Translations under genes and position numbers: made by a program
Assembly: GCA_029879605.1 (NCBI GenBank)
Contig: JAOUQA010000001.1
Location: 1 to 32,542 of the forward strand
Length of the DNA: 32,542 nt
Origin: Gammaproteobacteria bacterium
GTDB taxonomy: Bacteria; Pseudomonadota; Gammaproteobacteria; SZUA-229
Direction of reading: 5' to 3'
Notes under the pieces: model-generated
What the model was told of the DNA's origin: nothing
Seen by the model: only the letters and a program-made list of their open reading frames with translations
The model's database searches: none
Shown here: one piece after another, positions 25,829-32,542 of the stretch
How positions within the stretch are numbered: the stretch's first letter is position 1
Layout of the letters: the number at the start of each line of letters is the position of its first letter

Positions 25829-27511
25829 CTAGTAATGAAAAGCCTTAATGTATGGTTCGAGTATCGGCAGAACTGATTTTATCTGGGTTTTATAATTGCG
25901 CCATCTGCCCATGGACTTTGAATAGATCGGGGAGGTGATGGCGCTGTAACTGGGTGTTCTTACGTCACGCTTACTAGCATGTTCAAAGTAGTTTAGAACG
26001 GTGTCGTCCCATTCTTCATCGGTAAACTCGACAAGTTTGCGTGCTTCAGTTTCTAAATCATCGACCATATCTTCATAACGTACTTCCAGGAATTCCAGGC
26101 CAAGAACGGATTGATAATGTGCCAGTAAATCCATGGTCGCAGCATAAAATTTTGAGCTCTGCTTAAGTGAGAGAAAATTAACCATTGACTGATTTAGCTG
26201 AAATGGTTGCATGAAACAGCTAAGACAACAGTCGCGTGGGTCACGTAAAACGACAATGATACGTGCATCGGGGAATAGCCTGTAAACCATGCCCAGGTCA
26301 ATAATGTTAAGAGGTAGTTTATCCAGTAGTCTTTTGCCTTCTTCGGGTTTTCCTATCATGGCATCGACCAGTGTCCAGTAACGTGCCCTTAGTGTTTTCA
26401 GTTCATCGTCACACAACTTATTAAGATCTTCTGGATAGCGAAAAGGGCGGTTCAGTAGCATGGGTAATTCGCTGATCAGACGACTCAACACAGGCTGTTC
26501 ATCACTGGGAACAATTGAATCGAGGGAGGCCAGCACCTGTTCTGTCAGTGTTGTACCTGAGCGCGGGAAGCCGACCAGGAATATCGGTGATGGTTCATCA
26601 TTATCCTGAACTTCATTGTCCCAGCCTTCTGTTCTGGCAGGGGTAAACCAGTGCATGTGCCTGTTAATCTGGTGAATAACATTTCCTTGCTCCGCCTGTT
26701 CGGGTGAAATTGTATCTGCCAGGGTCTTATTGCCAGTATCAAACGATTCATATGCCGCTGTATAGTCGCCCATTCGATCTAACACATCACCCAGCTCGGC
26801 TGCCAATGTTGCAATCTGCAGAGGGGGGAGGCTCTTATTTAATTCAGTCATAAGACGGAGACGGGCATGTTCAAGATTGCCTGCACGCTTATCCAGTTTT
26901 GCTATTATCAGGTTGGCACGTACATGGCCGGGGCTTATATTAAGTGCCTTTTCTGCCTCAGAGCGAGCGTCTTCCAGTTGATTGCTATGCTCAAGTGCAA
27001 CAGCCAGTTGGCAATAAATATTGGCATCAGCGGGTGCATATTTTAGTGCTATGTGACAGGCGTCGATCGTTTCCAGAAACTTACCTGAAGCGAGTAGTGC
27101 TATTACCAGGCTTCGATGGGCATCGATATGGTTTTCCCGTAGATCAATGGCATGCTGTAAATTTTTGATAGCGAGATCTGTCCAGCCCCTGTTGAGCCAG
27201 ATTCTACCTAAGTGATAGTGAGCATCAGCTGAGTCAGGATTAACAGCAATGGCCCTTTCTAGGCAAACTATTGCAGATTCAACCTGGCCAAGTTGCAGCA
27301 TGCATAAGCCCTGCATCAGCCATGCTTCATCATCCTGGGGATTTATTTTGGTTATTTTCTGGAAAGCGGCGCCAGATTTTTGATATTCCTGGCTAGAAAA
27401 AAACTGGTATGCGGTGACTTTATCCGCGTTGTCGGGTGGTTTCATATTGTTCATGCGATAGATTTGCAGCGACAGGTTTTTTGGAAATAGACTCAAATTT
27501 TCCAGTACCAT
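25829..27511 (-). CDS. TPR-sulfotransferase C
   Basis: 560 residues. TPR units cover about 30-240. The sulfotransferase domain has SPIFLVGFPRSGTTLTEQVL near 305-325 and ARIIVVLRDPRDCCLSCFMQ near 412-431. It is the most divergent of the four: the HPDVYGAGE stretch shared by B and D is replaced by LDSIVPSDEQ, and the C-terminal signature reads PSYSAITSPIYSKSMGRWRN. The start is unsure: the ATG at 27511 has no ribosome site and overlaps a TATAAT-like string, and ATGs at 27454 or 27445 would also keep all repeats. It is divergent from TPR-sulfotransferase D across about 170 bases, in which I see no convincing promoter. Confidence 0.88.
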   Translation of the reverse strand: MVLENLSLFPKNLSLQIYRMNNMKPPDNADKVTAYQFFSSQEYQKSGAAFQKITKINPQDDEAWLMQGLCMLQLGQVESAIVCLERAIAVNPDSADAHYHLGRIWLNRGWTDLAIKNLQHAIDLRENHIDAHRSLVIALLASGKFLETIDACHIALKYAPADANIYCQLAVALEHSNQLEDARSEAEKALNISPGHVRANLIIAKLDKRAGNLEHARLRLMTELNKSLPPLQIATLAAELGDVLDRMGDYTAAYESFDTGNKTLADTISPEQAEQGNVIHQINRHMHWFTPARTEGWDNEVQDNDEPSPIFLVGFPRSGTTLTEQVLASLDSIVPSDEQPVLSRLISELPMLLNRPFRYPEDLNKLCDDELKTLRARYWTLVDAMIGKPEEGKRLLDKLPLNIIDLGMVYRLFPDARIIVVLRDPRDCCLSCFMQPFQLNQSMVNFLSLKQSSKFYAATMDLLAHYQSVLGLEFLEVRYEDMVDDLETEARKLVEFTDEEWDDTVLNYFEHASKRDVRTPSYSAITSPIYSKSMGRWRNYKTQIKSVLPILEPYIKAFHY

Positions 27512-27682
27512 TATATAAGAATTTTACTCTGTTGTTTTGCATGATTTTTACTGAGAATACGGTATTTTCGTTGTTATAGAGGATTTTATGAACGGTATTG
27601 CACCTGCTCTGATACAATTGCAATTTTTAGAGTATTCATGTGCAACAAAGGTTATCTTGATTTTACGGGTGGGATTTTCTAA

Positions 27683-29572
27683 GTGAACGTTAGTTCTTTC
27701 GAAGATATTGCAGCTGCGAAGCAGCAGGCGTTGGTACTTTGCCAGCAGGGTGATTTTGTTCAGGCAAAAAAATTACTCGATCCATTTTTTCAAAGTGGTC
27801 GGATGGATGCACAGGCATACTCTATGCTTGGGCGCATCAATTGGCAATTAGGCTATGCTGAAGAGGCCGTGCTGTGTTTGCAGGAGACCGTTAAATTTCA
27901 GCCAAATTCACCTGATATACACTATGCCCTGGGAACAGGCCTGTCTAAACTGGGTCGTTTGCCTGAGGCAGAGGCCAGCTTTAATAAGGTTCTGCAGTTT
28001 GATCCGACGAATATACAGGCGGTGCTGGAGCTGGCTATTGTCGAATTTAGTCAGCAAAAGCTGACAGAAGCAGAAGCTCACTTTAAGCAGGTTATTGAAC
28101 ACGATCCAAACATACTGAAGGCGCTGATGGGTCTGGGCAGGCTGTACCAGTTATTAAATAAACCGGAATTTGCAATTAATTATTATAATCGTGCGCTTGA
28201 AATTAATCCTGAAATTTCAGATGCGCACTATCACCTTGGTACCATTTACCTGGGCCAGGGGCAGATTGACTTAGCTGAAGACGCGTACAAAAAGGCGCAA
28301 ATGGCAGACCCCATGAATGTTGCTGTACATATGGAAATGGGCCAGCTGTATATGACCACAAATAAAATTGACCAGGCCAAGGAATCGTTTCAGAAAGCAC
28401 TTTCAATCCAGCCGGATAACCTCGATGCTATTGCCTGCGAAGCCCAGTTATATGAGCAGCTAGGCGATATAGATGCAGCGCAGGAGCGGGTTAGGCATTA
28501 TATAGAGCAGGGCGTCAAACACGTTGGTGTAGGTATTTTATTTTCTAAAATCTGCAAGCACTCTAATAGCTGTGAACAAGCAGTCGACTATCTCGAAGAT
28601 TTGATTCTTGATGCAGAAAAAAATGGCACTGGAAAAACCAGCAAAATATATTTTGCCCTGGGCAAGCTTTACGACCAGCTTGGACAATATGACAAGGCCT
28701 TTTCCTGTTTTAAGAAGGCGAATGATCAGAAGCAGGATACTTTTAATACAATCGAACACACCGGTTGTATCAGTACTTTAATTACAAGCTGCGACTGGAA
28801 CTTTTTTATGCAGGCGCCGCGCTCTACACAAAAAACAGAGCGCCCGGTGTTTATCGTTGGCATGCCAAGGTCGGGTACAACATTAACAGAGCAGATTTTA
28901 TCGAGCCATCCAGACGTTTACGGTGCGGGTGAAATTATCACGTTCCCCAATATTATAAAAAATCTATCGGCATATCTTGGTGCGGGTACAGCGTATCCAG
29001 GTAATTTATCGAACTTAACGGTAGAAATTCTCGATACACTGGCGGCCACGTATCTCGATGAAATAAACCAGCTTAACGACACAGCTTTGCGTATCGTTGA
29101 CAAAACATTAGCTAATTTCCTCTACCTTGGTTTGATCTCGCTGATGTTTCCCCATGCAAAAATTATTCACTGTAAACGTGATCCGAGAGATACGTGCCTG
29201 TCTATCTATTTCCAGAATTTTGACGAAAGCCACAATTACGCAACGCGCCTGGAAAACCTTGGTTTTTATTACAAGGAATACGAACGTGTTATGCAGCACT
29301 GGAAAAGCATACTCAGGGTTCCGATTTATGAGGTTCAGTATGAAGAGCTGGTACAAAACCAGGAAGCCATATCACGTGAATTAATCGATTTTATTGGGCT
29401 TGAATGGGATGAGCGGGTGCTCGATTTCCACAAAACTAAACGTAGTGTAGTGACGGCCAGTTATGACCAGGTACGCCAGAAAATGTACACAAGATCGACC
29501 CAGAGATGGAAAAATTACGAAAACCATATCGATGACCTGGTGCGGACACTGGGGATGGAAAAGGATAAATAA
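27683..29572 (+). CDS. TPR-sulfotransferase D
   Basis: 629 residues, no signal peptide. About nine TPR units cover 10-340 (for example AYSMLGRINWQLGYAEEAVL). 5'-PSB loop RPVFIVGMPRSGTTLTEQIL near 387-406, then HPDVYGAGEI; 3'-PB motif AKIIHCKRDPRDTCLSIYF near 492-510. C-terminal signature ASYDQVRQKMYTRSTQRWKN. The whole plan matches TPR-sulfotransferase B (627 residues), so the two look like paralogues. The start is a GTG at 27683 with GGGTGGGA upstream. No strong terminator follows; an imperfect hairpin lies at 29641-29662. Confidence 0.9.
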   Translation: MNVSSFEDIAAAKQQALVLCQQGDFVQAKKLLDPFFQSGRMDAQAYSMLGRINWQLGYAEEAVLCLQETVKFQPNSPDIHYALGTGLSKLGRLPEAEASFNKVLQFDPTNIQAVLELAIVEFSQQKLTEAEAHFKQVIEHDPNILKALMGLGRLYQLLNKPEFAINYYNRALEINPEISDAHYHLGTIYLGQGQIDLAEDAYKKAQMADPMNVAVHMEMGQLYMTTNKIDQAKESFQKALSIQPDNLDAIACEAQLYEQLGDIDAAQERVRHYIEQGVKHVGVGILFSKICKHSNSCEQAVDYLEDLILDAEKNGTGKTSKIYFALGKLYDQLGQYDKAFSCFKKANDQKQDTFNTIEHTGCISTLITSCDWNFFMQAPRSTQKTERPVFIVGMPRSGTTLTEQILSSHPDVYGAGEIITFPNIIKNLSAYLGAGTAYPGNLSNLTVEILDTLAATYLDEINQLNDTALRIVDKTLANFLYLGLISLMFPHAKIIHCKRDPRDTCLSIYFQNFDESHNYATRLENLGFYYKEYERVMQHWKSILRVPIYEVQYEELVQNQEAISRELIDFIGLEWDERVLDFHKTKRSVVTASYDQVRQKMYTRSTQRWKNYENHIDDLVRTLGMEKDK

Positions 29573-29870
29573 GCAAAAATAGTAATGGATTTTACATTTG
29601 TCTATGTTTTCAATAACTTATTTTGTGTTTAGGGCAGTAAATACCCGCCTTTGGCGTGGGTAATTATCTTGACATTGTTGATATCCGCCGATAACATCAA
29701 ACCGCTTGATTTGGATGGTTTGATTCACTTCAGATGACATTCCCGGCGTAGACACACAGCATACCAGCCATAAGTGTGGGCGCTCTAAGTATGTATCTCT
29801 GAAATAGAAAAAATCAGCTGACGGCCTGCGCCATGTAGATCCGAGTCGATCACTGGGCGAGGTACAGGCT

Positions 29871-29890
29871 GATCTAGAAACAGATCTAGA
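29871..29890. repeat. GATCTAGA direct repeat
   Basis: GATCTAGA occurs twice with four bases between (29871-29878 and 29883-29890). Each copy contains the palindrome TCTAGA, so the pair is both direct and inverted. It lies about 130 bases before the large repeat-protein gene. Function unknown. Confidence 0.4.
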
Positions 29891-29959
29891 TAATAATTAT
29901 AAAAAAGAGGCATTTCTGGCCTGTTGCCCCGAATATGCTCAAAATTAATAACATATGTT

Positions 29960-29982
29960 TTTAGCCTGTTATGCAGGCTAAA
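29960..29982. repeat. Nine-pair inverted repeat upstream of large repeat protein
   Basis: TTTAGCCTG, a TTATG loop and CAGGCTAAA form a perfect hairpin ending 38 bases before the ATG at 30021. No T-run follows on either strand, so it is more likely an operator or a leader hairpin than a terminator. Confidence 0.5.
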
Positions 29983-30020
29983 TAAATAATTGAAATTTCA
30001 AGAGGTTGAGGAATAAAGTG

Positions 30021-32542
30021 ATGTTATATAAAAAAATGAATGGTCTTATCTCGGCGAAGTCGATCGCTGTTTGTCTGCTAGCCCTGACATCACTACCCAA
30101 CAATGCCTCTGCCGCAACACATACCTTTAGTTCAGGCAATTTCACCATGCTTACTCCTACGGGAGCGCTTACCGGTGGTGCCACTGACGTCAATGGTAGT
30201 TTCGATGACTCAAAAATCTGTGATAGTGTCGCCTGTACAGACGTTGACGGTATCACGCTGGCCTCGACACAGCCCTTTTTGGGCCCCACCTGGACCGCGC
30301 ATCATGCCAGGGTCTTTGGTCCCGGTACCTATACGGTCGATACTGACTGTGATGGCACGCAGATTGCCGCTGGCACCACCTCCTGTCCCGCTAATGGCAC
30401 CACCGATACCATCGAGGGGCCTGACCTGACCTTTACCGTTAATCCCGGCCAGCTAGGCGCTCACATGCTGTTCGACTGGAGCACATCGACGAATATCGAC
30501 GTGGCCGTGGTCTGGAACTATAACACCGACTTTAATTCATCGTTTAACACAGCTGGCGGCAGCATTACCCCGGTGATCTATAATGGCGGCTGTCCTGCTG
30601 GCATCTACTGTGACGCTACCATGACCCTGGTGCGTGCCTGGAACATTACGTCTACTGATGGTAACGGCAATAACATTCCCGGCATTCCAATGGTCGATGG
30701 CCCATTCCCCAATTTCCACGCCAACTTCAACCTGGACATGACCGTGGCCTATAACCCGGTCGACGTGACCGATGATACAGCGGACACTGTCAATGGCGTT
30801 GCGGTGATTGATGTGCTGGCCAATGACTCGGATGCCGTCGATGGTACGCCGCCAGACCCGGCCGCTGTTACCGTCAATATTACTAGCGATGGCGCCCAGG
30901 CAAGTGTCGCCTCAACGGTTAACCCTGCGACAGGGGCCATTACCTATACTGCAAATACGGCTTTTTCGGGTGTTGATACGATTAAATACACCGTCACAGA
31001 TAGTGATACCAATATTTCTGCCAAGGGTAGTGTAACGATCACGGTAACCCAGACACCGGTGGCCAGTAATGTCACCTTCAGCACCAACACCGATGTACAG
31101 AAGGTAATTGCAATTACCGATTTAGGTGCTGGATCTACAGCGATTGCGACAGATGGTGATACCGCAACAGCCTCGCTGACCTTTGTCAACCTGGGCGCAA
31201 CGGCCCAGGCAGGCAATGGCAGTACTGTAACGGGTAATGGCTTAAGTTCATTAACCTATACACCACCGACGGGTCTAAATGGTCTTAGCGACACCTTCAC
31301 CTTCCAGGTGACCGATGGCGTCAATACCTCTGCAGCCATGACTATGACCATTGACGTCAACAACGTGCTGCCAGTTGCCGCTACGGACTCAGCCGGCGTG
31401 CTACCAAGTAATGCAGTCATTATCACTGTTCTGGACAATGATAGTGATGCCGAGGACGGCCCCACACCAGGTTCGCTGTCAGAACCGACTGTTACGCTGG
31501 CAATTAATACACAGGGCACTAAGGGTACAGCCGTGGCAAATGGTGATGGCACCATTACCTATACAGCCGGCACGATTACGGTTGATCCAACCCCTGACTC
31601 GTTTACCTATGACCTGACCGACAGCGATGGCGGCACCAGTACCGGTACTGTGAATGTGACCATTTCAAATACGGTCAATAATGCACCGATAGGCTATGAT
31701 TCTGCCTTCACCACGGATGCCGGCACAGCGCTGCAGATCAATATCGATACTTCAACCGGTGGTGGCCCGGGCGGCATTATCGCCGATGATAATGATACTA
31801 TCGTACAGCCCCTTACCTTCACCGCCGTATCAGCCACCTCGGCGCAGGGCGGTACAGTGAGCGTTGATGGCACCGGTAAAATCATTACCTACACGCCGGC
31901 AGCGGGATACAACGCGCTGGATGCGGCTACCGATAGCTTTACCTTTAAAGTCAGCGACGGTATTGGTACCTCGGCTGTCGCCAATACCATGACGATTACC
32001 GTGAATGCCCTGCCGCCTGTGGCCAATGATGATCTGGGTAATACCATGTTATTGACTGACGGTACTCTGAGCATTGATGTGCTGGCCAATGACACCGATG
32101 TGGAAGATGATGCGACCGCTACCGCATTGACAATAACCACTGGTTCTCTCGCGGGTGCCGATGCCGGCGATGCCGTCATCAACGCCGGTAAGATCGACTT
32201 CACGCCAACGACTGTGGGCGCGAAGAGCTTTACCTATACCGTGACCGATAGCGATGGCTTTATCTCGGGCACTGCACAGGTGGATATTACGGTAACGGCC
32301 GCGCCCACGACATCCAATAAGACACTGTCGACCAATGAGGACACGGCGCTGGTGATTACCCTGCCGGATGCCACGATCGCCGATGACCTGGACGGTGACA
32401 CGCTGGCCTTTGATGTTGTCGATGCGAGCTCAACACAGGGTGGAACTATCGTTGTAAGCACAACCACAACTGCTAATGACACACTGACCTATACACCAGC
32501 GGCGAACTATAACGGTTTGGGTGATACCTTTACCTTCTCGGT
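30021..32542 (+). CDS. Large secreted protein: VPLPA-protein-like N-domain plus Ig/cadherin-like repeats (runs off right edge)
   Basis: 840 complete codons are present with no stop. The ATG at 30021 has GAGGA eight bases upstream. A signal peptide (basic start, KSIAVCLLALTSLPNNASA) is cleaved near residue 31. The N-terminal domain (about 32-243) carries TWTAHHARVFGPGTYTVD (90-107), HMLFDWSTSTNIDV (148-161), Trp165 and GPFPNFHANF (227-236), the same landmarks as the small VPLPA-CTERM protein, plus six Cys (67, 72, 110, 122, 191, 197) that the small one lacks. Six repeats follow. The C-terminus is not visible, so an exosortase tail is predicted, not seen. Likely a surface or matrix adhesin. It is GC-richer than the EPS genes. 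Confidence 0.85.
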   Translation, partial: MLYKKMNGLISAKSIAVCLLALTSLPNNASAATHTFSSGNFTMLTPTGALTGGATDVNGSFDDSKICDSVACTDVDGITLASTQPFLGPTWTAHHARVFGPGTYTVDTDCDGTQIAAGTTSCPANGTTDTIEGPDLTFTVNPGQLGAHMLFDWSTSTNIDVAVVWNYNTDFNSSFNTAGGSITPVIYNGGCPAGIYCDATMTLVRAWNITSTDGNGNNIPGIPMVDGPFPNFHANFNLDMTVAYNPVDVTDDTADTVNGVAVIDVLANDSDAVDGTPPDPAAVTVNITSDGAQASVASTVNPATGAITYTANTAFSGVDTIKYTVTDSDTNISAKGSVTITVTQTPVASNVTFSTNTDVQKVIAITDLGAGSTAIATDGDTATASLTFVNLGATAQAGNGSTVTGNGLSSLTYTPPTGLNGLSDTFTFQVTDGVNTSAAMTMTIDVNNVLPVAATDSAGVLPSNAVIITVLDNDSDAEDGPTPGSLSEPTVTLAINTQGTKGTAVANGDGTITYTAGTITVDPTPDSFTYDLTDSDGGTSTGTVNVTISNTVNNAPIGYDSAFTTDAGTALQINIDTSTGGGPGGIIADDNDTIVQPLTFTAVSATSAQGGTVSVDGTGKIITYTPAAGYNALDAATDSFTFKVSDGIGTSAVANTMTITVNALPPVANDDLGNTMLLTDGTLSIDVLANDTDVEDDATATALTITTGSLAGADAGDAVINAGKIDFTPTTVGAKSFTYTVTDSDGFISGTAQVDITVTAAPTTSNKTLSTNEDTALVITLPDATIADDLDGDTLAFDVVDASSTQGGTIVVSTTTTANDTLTYTPAANYNGLGDTFTFS
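30750..32542 (+). repeat. Tandem Ig/cadherin-like repeats, six or more
   Basis: Protein repeats of roughly 95-110 residues begin near residues 244, 346, 450, 555, 665 and 761 (the last cut by the window edge). Common elements are a Pro-Val/Ala start, xIDVLANDxD in repeats 1 and 5, ITYTPxxxYNGxD, and SFTYxVTDSDGxxS before a TITV end. This is the tandem-95/cadherin-like pattern; the many Asp residues suggest calcium binding. Copies are divergent at DNA level, so this is not a recent duplication. Confidence 0.85.

Larger units (their letters stand above)
29573..30020. other. 448-base intergenic region before the large repeat protein
   Basis: No gene is seen. It contains an imperfect GC hairpin (29641-29662) with no T-run, a duplicated GATCTAGA, and a nine-pair inverted repeat close to the next start. 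I checked each GG for a GC ten bases on: only one poor sigma-54-like match (29856-29869) was found. No good sigma-70 pair is evident. Confidence 0.5.

Noticed and set aside
29641..29662. Hairpin TACCCGCC...GGCGTGGGTA as terminator of TPR-sulfotransferase D
   Set aside because: The stem has a bulge and there is no T-run on either strand.
29856..29869. GG-N10-GC spacing resembling a sigma-54 promoter
   Set aside because: Only the GG/GC pair fits; the flanks (GGGCGA and CAGGCT) do not match the consensus.
30103..30429. 108-codon plus-strand frame in another phase
   Set aside because: Pro/Leu-rich out-of-frame reading of the secreted protein, whose frame has signal peptide, ribosome site and repeats.
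30944..32482. Several Val/Ser/Ala-rich open frames on the minus strand
   Set aside because: They are antisense images of the Thr/Asp-rich Ig-like repeats of the large secreted protein.

Overview
The window reads as a chromosomal exopolysaccharide/protein-sorting locus of a Gram-negative proteobacterium, most likely a gammaproteobacterium. The evidence is a VPLPA-type exosortase (XrtD-like, fused to EpsI), a PrsK/PrsR/PrsT set, a Wza-like exporter, an outer-membrane barrel and a sigma-54 promoter. Genus cannot be told from the sequence.

Region 1 (1-17268) is AT-rich and, apart from a cut-off divergent glycosyltransferase at the left edge, runs on the plus strand: WcaI-like glycosyltransferase, exosortase-EpsI, a WecA/MraY-like sugar-phosphate transferase with an extra membrane domain, polysaccharide export protein, outer-membrane barrel, Wzz-like chain-length protein, a degenerate CpsD-like ATPase, a bifunctional ATP sulfurylase/APS kinase (PAPS synthesis), TPR lipoprotein PrsT, sensor kinase PrsK and sigma-54 activator PrsR.

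Region 2 (17280-29572) is visibly richer in GC and mixed in strand. It holds an unrecognised protein, four TPR-sulfotransferases (two per strand), one TPR O-GlcNAc-transferase-like protein, and a small secreted VPLPA-CTERM protein. The latter sits behind a clear sigma-54 promoter and is closed by a strong Rho-independent terminator.

Region 3 (30021-32542) is the GC-richer 5' part of a large secreted protein. Its N-terminal domain resembles the body of the small VPLPA-CTERM protein and is followed by at least six Ig/cadherin-like repeats of about 100 residues. It runs off the window.

Working model (inference): PrsK/PrsR with RpoN switch on the VPLPA-CTERM protein. The PAPS synthase gene supplies activated sulfate to the TPR-sulfotransferases. 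These, with the TPR-OGT, modify exported protein or polysaccharide, and XrtD sorts the VPLPA protein to the surface matrix. No tRNA, rRNA, CRISPR array, transposase or phage gene was seen.
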